50,583 nucleotides of DNA, from the NCBI GenBank assembly GCA_028875875.1, contig JAGWUV010000033.1:1-50583 (forward strand), written 5' to 3'. The position numbers and the translations under genes are program-made. The notes under the pieces were generated by a model. It worked only from the letters and a program-made list of their open reading frames with translations. It searched no databases and was not told the DNA's origin. The first letter of the stretch is position 1; every line of letters begins with the position of its first letter. Below are positions 9,965-19,050 of the stretch, one piece after another. The DNA comes from Bacteroidota bacterium (lineage in GTDB: Bacteria; Bacteroidota; Bacteroidia; Chitinophagales; Chitinophagaceae).

Positions 9965-12736
9965 ATGCTAAAGAAAATTGTAACATCGCTGGTATTACTT
10001 AGTTGTATGAATGGGTATGCACAGCAGTGGCCTTTGGTTCATAAGGAGACAAAACCCTGGACAAGATGGTGGTGGATGGGAAGTGCAGTAGATGAAAAAG
10101 GAATCAATAAACAATTGAATTCACTTTCTCAACAAGGGTTTGGTGGAGTGGAGATCGTTCCTATTTATGGATCTATTGGTTATGAGAACAAATATATTAA
10201 TTATCTATCGCCCCAATGGATGCACATTTTAGATTATACTGTGAAGCAATCGAGGGCTTTGCACATGGGAGTGGATATGTCAGTAGGAACCGGCTGGCCG
10301 ATCGGTGGCCCGCAGGTAAGTGTTAAAGATGCGGCAACAAAACTTATTGTACAAATCTATTCAATAAAGGCGCATGAAATTTTGCAGGAAAAGATTGTGT
10401 TGAATGATGTGAAGCAACGTAACCTTCCCGGTACATTTTTAACAGCAGTTACAGCTTATGATGAACACGGTAAAGCTCTAGTGATTACTGATAAAGTAAC
10501 AGCAGATGGTACGTTGGAGTGGATTCCTGATGAAGGTAAATGGACTATCTATGCAGCGTTTGTGGGTAAAACTAAACAAGCAGTGAAACGTGCAGCAGCA
10601 GGAGGAGAAGGATATACTTTGGATCATTTCTCTGGTACAGCATTAAATGATTATTTCAAAACATTCGATACAGCATTTGGTAATAGCTCACATGGTGTTC
10701 GCTCTTTTTTCAATGATAGTTATGAAGTGTTTGGGGCAGACTGGACGCCTGATTTTTTTAATGAGTTTAAGAAGAGAAGGGGCTATGATTTGCAGCCATA
10801 TATCAGGCAACTCGTTTCCAAATCTTCAGATGAATTAACAGCAAGGATCAAATGTGATTACAGGGAAACGATGAGTGAACTGATGCTGCAAAACTTTACG
10901 CAGAACTTTACCAAATGGGCACATAGCAAGCAAGCGATGAATACCAACCAGGCCCATGGATCACCGGGAAACCTATTAGATTTATATGCTGCTGTGGATA
11001 TGCCTGAATCTGAAACCTTTGGTAGCACTGCTTTCCAGATTCCTGGCTTAAGAAGAGATCCGGAAGATGTACGTAATGTCGATCCTGATCCCAACATGCT
11101 GAAGTTTGCTTCATCAGCAGCGCATGCCATGGGTAAACAATTCACTTCTAACGAAACTTTTACATGGCTTACGGAACATTTTAAAACATCATGGAGCCAG
11201 TGTAAACCTGAGGTGGAACAAGTTTTTCTGGCAGGTATTAATCATGTATTCTATCATGGAACTACTTATTCTCCTCCAAATATTCCCTGGCCGGGATGGT
11301 TGTTTTATGCTTCTGTGAACTTTGTACCCAACAATAGTTTATGGCCGCATGTAAATGGATTGAATGAATACATCACCCGTTGCCAAAGTGTATTACAAAG
11401 TGGCGAACCGGATAATGAGATCGCTGCCTACTGGCCTGTGTACGATGCATGGAGTAACCCTGAAGGTCTTGATATGCCTTTTAAAATACATGATATTAAT
11501 GAGTGGCTACATCCAACTGCATTTTATAAAAACCTTGTTAGCCTGCAGCAAAAGGGTTATTCGATAGATTTTACGTCAGATAAAATGTTGTCGGATGCAA
11601 CTGTGCATGCAGGTAACATACAACTGTCTGCTAAAGGTGCGAAGCATAAAGTTTTATTGGTATCAGCTTGTGAATACATGCCTGTGCACACGCTGCAACA
11701 AATAATAAGGTTGGCTAAAGAGGGTGCTATTGTTGTGTTGCAAAGTTTCCCTAAAGATGTGCCGGGATTTTATAAACTGGAAGAAAGAAGAAACGAATTA
11801 AAGGCATTGATCAACTCAATTGTTTTCAACGAAAAAGGTGCATGTAAAGAGGCTGTGTTGGGTAAAGGAAGGATCATTTTAAGTGATGATGTACATAAAG
11901 GTTTGGAAACAGCCGGAGTTAGCGGAGAAAAACTAACAGATGAAGGACTTAAATTCATCAGGAGACAATTGACACATGGTAAATATTATTATATCGTAAA
12001 TCATTCAGCCCATGCGGTAGATAAGATCATTCCGTTAAATACGATGGCTTCCGCTGTTGCTTTCCTCGATCCACAAACAGGAGAGAAAGGGTATGTATCC
12101 TTTGCTGAAAAAAATAGAACTACAGAAGTGCGGTTACAATTACAACCGGGGCAAGCCATCATCATTCAAACAAAAACAACTGCAATTGATGGCCCTAAAT
12201 GGAATTATACAACAACTGCCAGTGAACCTATTCTTTTAAAAAATCCATGGAAATTGCATTTTGTAACAGGCGGGCCTTTTATGCCTGCTGATAAAATAAT
12301 GGATCACCTGCAACCATGGACGAATTTTGCAAATGATACAGCCACACAATCCTTCTCAGGTACAGGTGTGTACAGCACTTCATTCCATCTAAAGCAAAAG
12401 AAAGCGGATGATTATGTGTTGCAGTTGGATAAGGTGTACGAAAGTGCAAGAGTATTGGTAAACGGGAATGATGCAGGTATTGCATGGAGTATTCCTTTTC
12501 AACTGAACATTGGCAAATATTTGAAGGAAGGGAAGAATACGATTGAAATAGAAGTATGCAATTTGATGGCAAACCGAATTCGTTATATGGATCAAAATAA
12601 AATTGAGTGGCGTAAGTATCATGAGATTAACTTCGTGAACATTAATTATAAAAACTTCGATGCTTCCCACTGGAATGTACAAGCTTCCGGCTTAGATGGT
12701 AGCATTAAAATCGTTCCTGTTAAATACGAAAAATGA
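9965..12736 (+). CDS. Alpha-L-rhamnosidase (GH106 family)
   Basis: A 923-residue secreted enzyme predicted to release alpha-linked L-rhamnose, a backbone sugar of rhamnogalacturonan. Signal peptide 1-19 (MNGYAQ). The GH106 start signature KPWTRWWWMGSAVDEKGI is present, followed by GGVEIVPIYG and VGTGWPIGGPQVS, all characteristic of the family's catalytic TIM-barrel region. Later come NETFTWLTEHF and INHVFYHGTTYSPP. The C-terminal 150 residues form a beta-sandwich (GTGVYSTSFHL, VLVNGNDAGIAWS) like the sugar-binding domain of GH2 enzymes. Length matches other GH106 proteins. Its stop overlaps the GH97 start by four bases (ATGA), so the two are translationally coupled. Confidence 0.92.
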   Translation: MLKKIVTSLVLLSCMNGYAQQWPLVHKETKPWTRWWWMGSAVDEKGINKQLNSLSQQGFGGVEIVPIYGSIGYENKYINYLSPQWMHILDYTVKQSRALHMGVDMSVGTGWPIGGPQVSVKDAATKLIVQIYSIKAHEILQEKIVLNDVKQRNLPGTFLTAVTAYDEHGKALVITDKVTADGTLEWIPDEGKWTIYAAFVGKTKQAVKRAAAGGEGYTLDHFSGTALNDYFKTFDTAFGNSSHGVRSFFNDSYEVFGADWTPDFFNEFKKRRGYDLQPYIRQLVSKSSDELTARIKCDYRETMSELMLQNFTQNFTKWAHSKQAMNTNQAHGSPGNLLDLYAAVDMPESETFGSTAFQIPGLRRDPEDVRNVDPDPNMLKFASSAAHAMGKQFTSNETFTWLTEHFKTSWSQCKPEVEQVFLAGINHVFYHGTTYSPPNIPWPGWLFYASVNFVPNNSLWPHVNGLNEYITRCQSVLQSGEPDNEIAAYWPVYDAWSNPEGLDMPFKIHDINEWLHPTAFYKNLVSLQQKGYSIDFTSDKMLSDATVHAGNIQLSAKGAKHKVLLVSACEYMPVHTLQQIIRLAKEGAIVVLQSFPKDVPGFYKLEERRNELKALINSIVFNEKGACKEAVLGKGRIILSDDVHKGLETAGVSGEKLTDEGLKFIRRQLTHGKYYYIVNHSAHAVDKIIPLNTMASAVAFLDPQTGEKGYVSFAEKNRTTEVRLQLQPGQAIIIQTKTTAIDGPKWNYTTTASEPILLKNPWKLHFVTGGPFMPADKIMDHLQPWTNFANDTATQSFSGTGVYSTSFHLKQKKADDYVLQLDKVYESARVLVNGNDAGIAWSIPFQLNIGKYLKEGKNTIEIEVCNLMANRIRYMDQNKIEWRKYHEINFVNINYKNFDASHWNVQASGLDGSIKIVPVKYEK

Positions 12737-14658
12737 AAAAGATTGCATTGTTGCTTGCAGTAATTATTCTCTTCAATGAAATTGTATCAGCTCAAAAAAA
12801 AATAATAGTTAATAGCCCGGATAGAAAAATAGAAGCCATAATAGTTATAGAAGCTGGGAAAGCTTCCTACTCGATAAACTACCAGCAACAGGGAGTATTG
12901 CGATCATCGAAACTGGGTATTGTAAGAGAAGATGAGGATTTTTCAAGTGGGCTTCAATTCCTTTCTGCATCCAATAGTCAACAGGTTAATGATCGCTATG
13001 ATATTCTAACGGCAAAGAAGCGTCATGTTGAATATAAAGCCTTAAAAAGAATTATTGCTTTACAAACTGCTTCAGGAAAAAAGATGAATATCATCTTCCA
13101 GGTATCTAATGATGGCGTTGCATTCAGGTATGAGTTTCCTGAAAAATCTGCAGATATAAAAAAGATATCTGCTGAAGCTACCAGCTTTCATTTCAATGAG
13201 GGAACAAGAGCATGGTTACAACCTAAAACCGAGGCCCAGAGCGGATGGGAGCATAGTAATCCTTCTTATGAAGCGCATTATAGGATGGATATTCCAACAG
13301 GTACACCTGCACCCGGAAACAATGGATGGGTATATCCTGCCATGTTTCATACAAACAATGCGTGGGTATTAATTACAGAAGCTGCTTTGGGCAGAACTTA
13401 CTGCGGTACCGCATTGCAACAGAATTCTCCCAATAGTGAATATTTTATCAATTTTCCTGAGGCTCCGGAGAAGTTTACGAATGGCGCATTATATCCTGAA
13501 TCTGTATTGCCATGGAAAACACCCTGGAGAATTATTGTGATCGGTTCACTGAAAACCATTGCAGAATCTACCTTGGGAACAGATCTTGCATTGCCTGCTA
13601 AAAAAATGGATACATCATTCATCAAACCCGGTAAGGCTTCATGGAGCTGGATATTATCGAAAGATGATTTTATCGTGTATGATGAGCAAAAGAAGTATAT
13701 CGATTATGCAGCAGACATGCACTGGCAATATTGCCTGATCGATGCGGCATGGGATAAGAAAATTGGTTATGATAAAATAAAAGAGCTGACTAATTATGCT
13801 GCTAAGAAAAATGTAGGTGTGTTGTTGTGGTATAATTCAGCAGGCACTTGGAATACGGTAAAGTACACACCGAAAGATAAGTTGCTCACGCATGAAAGCA
13901 GGATAAAAGAATTTGCCTTATTGCAGCAAATGGGCATCAAAGGTGTGAAAGTAGATTTCTTTGGTGGTGATGGGCAATCAATGATCAATTATTATCAGGA
14001 TATTTTAGAAGATGCTGCTACCTATCATTTATTAGTGAATTTTCACGGGGCTACTTTGCCAAGAGGATGGCAAAGAACTTATCCTAACCTGATGACCACA
14101 GAAGCTGTGTATGGCTATGAGATGATCACATTCAATCAAAAGGATGCAGATATGGCCCCGCAACATATGGTGATGTGTGCCTTTGCCCGCAATGCTTTTG
14201 ACCCGATGGATTTTACTCCCGTTAGTTTATACAAGATACCCCGTATCAATCGTGCAACCACCAGTTCTTTTGAGCTGGCTACAGGCATCATCTTTTTATC
14301 AGGCATTCAACATTATGTGGAAGGTCCTGAGGGTATGAGTAAAATGAGTGCTGGTATTAAAAGTTTAATGCAGCGTATCCCTTCTGTTTGGGATGATGTT
14401 CATTTTATAGATGGTTACCCGGGTAAAGATTATGTTGTGGCAAGAAGAGCAGGGAGGAAGTGGTATGTTGCCGGCATCAATGCTGATTCTATGAGCCAAA
14501 CATTTAAGCTGGATCTTTCTTTCATTCCGCAATCAAAAGCTTATGCTTACCTTACGAAAGATGGGAAAGCTTCGGTACAGGTTTTTGAAAAGAACGCTAC
14601 AGAAAATAAAACGATCACACTGCCACCTAATGATGGGTTTGTATTAGAATTTGAATAA
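12733..14658 (+). CDS. GH97 glycoside hydrolase, probable retaining alpha-galactosidase subtype
   Basis: A 641-residue secreted GH97 enzyme (signal peptide 1-20, EIVSAQ). The N-terminal beta-sandwich (about 22-290) is followed by a TIM barrel starting near KASWSWI and a C-terminal beta domain. Known GH97 enzymes split into inverting alpha-glucosidases (SusB type, Glu base) and retaining alpha-galactosidases (Asp nucleophile). Here the barrel strand reads GVKVDFFGGDGQ with Asp408, and TTEAVYGYE supplies Glu457/Glu463. That pattern fits the retaining Asp-nucleophile group, so I favour alpha-galactosidase over alpha-glucosidase. The gene overlaps GH106 upstream by 4 bp and sits 8 bp before GH2. 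The specificity call is inference from one catalytic strand. Confidence 0.9.
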   Translation: MKKIALLLAVIILFNEIVSAQKKIIVNSPDRKIEAIIVIEAGKASYSINYQQQGVLRSSKLGIVREDEDFSSGLQFLSASNSQQVNDRYDILTAKKRHVEYKALKRIIALQTASGKKMNIIFQVSNDGVAFRYEFPEKSADIKKISAEATSFHFNEGTRAWLQPKTEAQSGWEHSNPSYEAHYRMDIPTGTPAPGNNGWVYPAMFHTNNAWVLITEAALGRTYCGTALQQNSPNSEYFINFPEAPEKFTNGALYPESVLPWKTPWRIIVIGSLKTIAESTLGTDLALPAKKMDTSFIKPGKASWSWILSKDDFIVYDEQKKYIDYAADMHWQYCLIDAAWDKKIGYDKIKELTNYAAKKNVGVLLWYNSAGTWNTVKYTPKDKLLTHESRIKEFALLQQMGIKGVKVDFFGGDGQSMINYYQDILEDAATYHLLVNFHGATLPRGWQRTYPNLMTTEAVYGYEMITFNQKDADMAPQHMVMCAFARNAFDPMDFTPVSLYKIPRINRATTSSFELATGIIFLSGIQHYVEGPEGMSKMSAGIKSLMQRIPSVWDDVHFIDGYPGKDYVVARRAGRKWYVAGINADSMSQTFKLDLSFIPQSKAYAYLTKDGKASVQVFEKNATENKTITLPPNDGFVLEFE

Positions 14659-14666
14659 TAAAATAT

Positions 14667-17105
14667 ATGCTAATGAGAAAAACAATGGTAATGTTGGTAG
14701 CGCTAATGCTTGCCTATGCTGCTACTGTATCTGCACAAACGAATGGCAGAACGGTTCTGAATTTTAATAAAGGATGGAAGTTCTATTATGCAGATACGAT
14801 TGATAAGAAGAATGATTATAAAGAACCTTCTTACGACGATTCAAAATGGCGCAGTCTTAGCCTGCCACATGATTGGAGCATAGAACTGCGGTTTGATAAA
14901 AACAACCCGGCTACTCCGGAAGGAGGAGCTTTACCCGGTGGTATTGGCTGGTATCGTAAAACTTTCACTGTTGCAGCGGCCGATAAGAATAAGCAACTCT
15001 TTATAGAATTTGATGGTGTGTATCGTTGCAGTGAAGTATGGATAAACGGGCATTCTTTGGGCTTTCGTCCTAATGGTTATATCTCTTTTCAATACGATCT
15101 TACACCTTATATCAAATTTGGAGAGAAGAATAACATCGTTGTGAAAGTAGATAATTCAGTGCAGATCAATTCCCGTTGGTACAGTGGTTCCGGTATTTAC
15201 CGAAATGTAAGGCTGGTATCTACCTCAAAGATCGCTGTTGATCATTGGGGTACTTTCATTACTTCTTCTAAAGTATCTGAACAATCTGCAACTGTAACCA
15301 TTCAAACAAAGATCAGCAATGCTACAAAAGCTACTCAGAAAGTTGCTTTAACTACGGCGATCTATGATGAGTCGGATAAATTAGTTACTCTTGTTAATAC
15401 CCCTCTAACCTTGCAACAAACAACAGAAACAACGCAGCAGGTAGTGGTCAATCATCCGACATTGTGGAGTATTGAGCATCCGCATTTGTATAAAGCTGTT
15501 TCTTCCATTACAGTGAATGGCCAAAAAACAGATGAATACAGCACTTCATTCGGTATTCGTTATTTCAATTTCGATGCAAACAAAGGCTTTACATTGAATG
15601 GAGAACCGATGAAAATACTGGGTGTATGTAATCACCATGATTTGGGTTGTTTGGGTGCTGCTATTAATTACAGGGCCTTGCAACGCCAGTTGGAGATATT
15701 AAAAGAGATGGGATGTAATGGCATCAGAACTTCTCACAATCCGCCTGCACCTGAGTTGTTGGAATTATGCGATCGTATGGGCTTTATTGTGATGGATGAA
15801 GCTTTTGATATGTGGAAGCATCCAAAAACAAAATATGATTATCATTTATATTGGGATGAATGGCACAGCAGAGACTTAGAGGATCAGGTACTGAGAGATA
15901 GAAACCATCCTTCCGTATTCATGTGGAGTATTGGTAATGAGATTCCTGAACAAGGTAACCCTGTTGGAACTTCTATCGCAACTGAGCTGGCTGCTATTCT
16001 TCGCAAGCTCGATACCACACGTTATCTTGTTGATGCCAATGATCGTCCTTTTCCTACATGGAATTATATTCTAAAATCCAATGCACTGGATTTGGTAGGT
16101 TATAATTATCATCATCAATTATACAAAAGCTTCCCCGATAGTTTCCCGGGTAAAAAATTCATTGCTACAGAAACAACTTCCGGCTTAGAAACAAGGGGTG
16201 AATACTTCTTCCCTTCAGATAGTATTCGTGTATGGCCACCCAACCATAAAAAAGGAGAAGACAGAAATGCAGGTATGAATCCTGATTACACCGTTTCTGC
16301 TTATGATAATACAAGGGCTCCGTGGAGTAGCACACATGAGCAATCATGGAAAGAGATCAAGAAATATCCTTACCTGAGTGGTATGTTCATTTGGACGGGC
16401 TTCGATTATCTTGGCGAACCTACGCCTTACACATGGCCGGCTAAAAGCTCTTACTTTGGTATTGTAGACCTGGCGGGCTTTCCTAAAGATGTGTATTATA
16501 TGTACCAGAGTGAATGGACTAACAAAACAGTGCTGCATATTTTGCCACACTGGAACTGGAAACAGGGTGATAGTGTAGATGTGTGGGCCTATTATAATCA
16601 TGCAGATGAAGTGGAATTGTATGTAAATGGAAAGAGCGCAGGTATTCGTAAGAAGGAGGGGGATGACCTGCATGTGATGTGGCGTGTGGTGTATGAACCT
16701 GGTTCTATCAAAGCAGTATCGAGAAAAGCCGGAAAAGTGGTGAAAGAGGAACAGATCAATACTGCAGGTGCGCCTGCTAAGATTCAGCTGATTGCTGACA
16801 GAAAGAATATCAAAGCTAATGGAGAAGATCTGAGTTTTATTACCGTAAGGGTTTTGGATAAAGATGGTAACCTTGTTCCGAAGGCTGATAATATGATTCA
16901 CTTCATAATAGATGGAGATGCATTTGTTGCAGGTGTTGATAATGGTAACCCCATAAGTCATGAACCCTTCAAAGCCAACTATCGTAAGGCTTTCAATGGA
17001 CTTGCCCTGGCTGTAATACAGGCTAAGGATAAAGCCGGTATGGTTACAGTAAAAGCTACTTCCGAAGGCTTGCAATCTGCTTCTGTTGAATTGCAGTTGA
17101 AATAA
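14667..17105 (+). CDS. GH2 family glycoside hydrolase, probable beta-galactosidase
   Basis: An 812-residue secreted GH2 enzyme. Start at ATG 14667 or the ATG at 14673; both give a signal peptide ending TVSAQ. The sugar-binding domain (about 30-185) has LPHDWSIE and GIGWYRKTF, followed by an immunoglobulin-like domain and the TIM barrel. The acid/base motif is WSIGNE (Glu425) and the nucleophile is in FIATETTS (Glu502). NGIRTSHNPP is another barrel hallmark. After the barrel come one or two further beta domains, including one like the Big/DUF4982 modules of Bacteroidota GH2 proteins. Terminal beta-galactosidase activity on galactan or arabinogalactan side chains fits the neighbours, but GH2 also includes glucuronidases and mannosidases. 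Confidence 0.9.
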   Translation: MLMRKTMVMLVALMLAYAATVSAQTNGRTVLNFNKGWKFYYADTIDKKNDYKEPSYDDSKWRSLSLPHDWSIELRFDKNNPATPEGGALPGGIGWYRKTFTVAAADKNKQLFIEFDGVYRCSEVWINGHSLGFRPNGYISFQYDLTPYIKFGEKNNIVVKVDNSVQINSRWYSGSGIYRNVRLVSTSKIAVDHWGTFITSSKVSEQSATVTIQTKISNATKATQKVALTTAIYDESDKLVTLVNTPLTLQQTTETTQQVVVNHPTLWSIEHPHLYKAVSSITVNGQKTDEYSTSFGIRYFNFDANKGFTLNGEPMKILGVCNHHDLGCLGAAINYRALQRQLEILKEMGCNGIRTSHNPPAPELLELCDRMGFIVMDEAFDMWKHPKTKYDYHLYWDEWHSRDLEDQVLRDRNHPSVFMWSIGNEIPEQGNPVGTSIATELAAILRKLDTTRYLVDANDRPFPTWNYILKSNALDLVGYNYHHQLYKSFPDSFPGKKFIATETTSGLETRGEYFFPSDSIRVWPPNHKKGEDRNAGMNPDYTVSAYDNTRAPWSSTHEQSWKEIKKYPYLSGMFIWTGFDYLGEPTPYTWPAKSSYFGIVDLAGFPKDVYYMYQSEWTNKTVLHILPHWNWKQGDSVDVWAYYNHADEVELYVNGKSAGIRKKEGDDLHVMWRVVYEPGSIKAVSRKAGKVVKEEQINTAGAPAKIQLIADRKNIKANGEDLSFITVRVLDKDGNLVPKADNMIHFIIDGDAFVAGVDNGNPISHEPFKANYRKAFNGLALAVIQAKDKAGMVTVKATSEGLQSASVELQLK

Positions 17106-17118
17106 AAGATTCGAGATT

Positions 17119-17229
17119 ATGCTTGTTAAAAGATCACTGTTTGCTTTTGTGCTTTTGTTGATCATCTCTTCAACCATTGCCCAAAAGCAGGCAGTGATTA
17201 GTTTAAAATCTATCAATAAATATTTATAA
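17119..17229 (+). pseudogene. Orphan signal peptide: 5' stump of a lost secreted protein
   Basis: A 36-codon frame starts at ATG 17119, 13 bp after the GH2 stop. It encodes a textbook export signal: MLVKRS, a hydrophobic core FAFVLLLIISS and a cleavage site TIAQ, followed by only about 14 residues (KQAVISLKSINKYL) and TAA. The spacing matches the tight operon spacing before it. No continuation is apparent in the AT-rich 150 bp before GH29. The simplest reading is the surviving start of a deleted gene; the alternative is a real, very short secreted peptide. Confidence 0.6.
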
Positions 17230-17382
17230 TTTTAAGTATATAGACAAAATATATTATTCATGTTGATAGTATTGGGCTAATCGTTTTGCATGGTTATCTA
17301 ACTTTTATCAGCATAATGCATCTGTTACATTAGCACATGACCTGATACACATATTTGCCATACTTTTTAAAAATTACTTGCC
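17230..17382 (+). other. AT-rich gap between signal-peptide stump and GH29
   Basis: About 150 bp with no coding potential seen. CATATTTG at 17348-17355 is one base from the Bacteroidota -7 consensus TAnnTTTG, but no TTTG at the right distance upstream was found. Any promoter for the GH29-GH43 pair here remains a guess. Confidence 0.3.
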
Positions 17383-19038
17383 ATGAAAAGAAGAACAATT
17401 CTTAAGCAACTGGCTACCACTATCCCCGCTGCCATGTTATCCCGACATATTGATGCCGCTGCATTATATGTTGCGAATACTCAGAATGAGAAGATTGCCA
17501 AAGGCCCATTTGATCCCAGTTGGGCATCATTGCAACAATATCAAACGCCGGAATGGTTCAGGGATGCCAAGTTTGGAATGTGGGCTCACTGGGGGCCACA
17601 ATGCCAGCCAGAGTTTGGCGATTGGTATGCACGACAGATGTATATAGAGGGAAATCCAAAATATAAGTATCATCTGGAGAAGTATGGTCATCCTTCAGTA
17701 TTTGGTTTTAAAGATGTGATCAACGATTGGAAAGCTGAAGCCTGGAACCCGGATGAATTGGTAGCACTATATAAAAATACCGGTGCTAAATATTTTGTGG
17801 CGTTGGCCAATCATCATGATAATCTCGATCTCTACAATAGTAAATACCAGCAGTGGAATTCCGTTAAGGTTGGTCCTAAAAAAGACCTTATCGGCGGGTG
17901 GGCTGCAGCTACCCGTAAGCAGGGGCTGCATTTTGGAGTGAGTGTGCATGCTGCCCATGCATGGACCTGGTATGAAACTGCACAAAGAGCTGATAAAAAT
18001 GGCCCCTATGCAGGAGTGCCTTATGATGGTAAACTTTCTAAAAGAGATGGAAAAGGAAAATGGTGGGAAGGGTTAGATCCGCAAGCCCTATACGCTCAGA
18101 ATCATGTATTGAGCGAGAATAGTTATGATGATAATACTATTGGGAAACAATGGGATTGGGGCAATGGTGCATCAGTTCCTTCAAAAGATTATTGTGATAA
18201 GTTTTTCAATAGAACGATGGATCTTATCAATCAATACCATCCTGATCTTATTTATTTTGATGATTCACAGTTACCACTATGGCCCGTGAGTGATGTGGGT
18301 TTAAAAATAGCTGCCCATTTTTATAATCAAAATATCCGGGAAAAAGGTAGTCTGCAAGCGGTGATCAATGGTAAGATATTAGATGAACAACAACGCAAGT
18401 GTATGGTATGGGATATAGAACGTGGGCATAGCAATGCAATAGAACCTTTGCCCTGGCAAACAGATACTTGTATTGGTGATTGGCATTACGACCGTCGTAT
18501 TTATGACAATCATCGCTATAAATCTGCACAAACGGTTATTCAAACTTTGGTAGATGTAGTAAGCAAGAACGGTAATCTTTTATTGAATATTCCTGTTCGT
18601 GGTAACGGAACGATCGATGAGCAGGAGAGAAAAATAGTAGAAGAAATTGGGGGCTGGATGCAACTGAATAGCGAAAGCATCTATGCCACAAGGCCCTGGA
18701 AAATATTTGGTGAAGGACCAGCAATGGAACATACCGCAGCACTGAATGCGCAAGGGTTTAATGAGGGCAAGGGAAAAGCTTTTACAGCTGCCGATATTCG
18801 TTTTGTAACGAAAGGCGATGCTTTGTATGCCACAGCTTTCGGTATGCCGGAAAATGGCGTTATCGAGATTAAAAGCCTTGCTGCGAATAGTCACTATTAT
18901 ACCAAAGAAATACAGAAGGTAAGCTTAGTCAGCACACAGGAATCCCTGCATTTTGAAAGAACAGCCAATGGATTGCAAGTACAATTACCCGAAATGGTAA
19001 AGAAAGCTATTAATGCTTATGTTTTGAAAATTGTTTAA
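17383..19038 (+). CDS. GH29 alpha-L-fucosidase
   Basis: A 551-residue GH29 enzyme predicted to release L-fucose from glycan side chains. The N-terminus has a twin-arginine-like motif (KRRTILKQL) followed by a short hydrophobic stretch, so export could be by Tat or Sec. GH29 hallmarks are WFRDAKFGMWAHWGPQ at about 58-72, KYFVALANHHDN, and LHFGVSVHAAHAWTW. The likely nucleophile is Asp293 in PDLIYFDDSQLPLW. An acid/base residue is not obvious by eye. There is an insertion-like segment at about 200-270. The following GH43-like gene starts 12 bp later, so the two are co-transcribed. Fucose fits rhamnogalacturonan or xyloglucan side chains; the former fits the neighbours better. Confidence 0.9.
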   Translation: MKRRTILKQLATTIPAAMLSRHIDAAALYVANTQNEKIAKGPFDPSWASLQQYQTPEWFRDAKFGMWAHWGPQCQPEFGDWYARQMYIEGNPKYKYHLEKYGHPSVFGFKDVINDWKAEAWNPDELVALYKNTGAKYFVALANHHDNLDLYNSKYQQWNSVKVGPKKDLIGGWAAATRKQGLHFGVSVHAAHAWTWYETAQRADKNGPYAGVPYDGKLSKRDGKGKWWEGLDPQALYAQNHVLSENSYDDNTIGKQWDWGNGASVPSKDYCDKFFNRTMDLINQYHPDLIYFDDSQLPLWPVSDVGLKIAAHFYNQNIREKGSLQAVINGKILDEQQRKCMVWDIERGHSNAIEPLPWQTDTCIGDWHYDRRIYDNHRYKSAQTVIQTLVDVVSKNGNLLLNIPVRGNGTIDEQERKIVEEIGGWMQLNSESIYATRPWKIFGEGPAMEHTAALNAQGFNEGKGKAFTAADIRFVTKGDALYATAFGMPENGVIEIKSLAANSHYYTKEIQKVSLVSTQESLHFERTANGLQVQLPEMVKKAINAYVLKIV

Positions 19039-19050
19039 AGTAATCTATTC

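Noticed and set aside
16344-17216. 290-codon minus-strand open frame opposite GH2
   Set aside because: It mirrors the well-supported GH2 gene, has no recognisable domain and an odd residue mix; a shadow frame.
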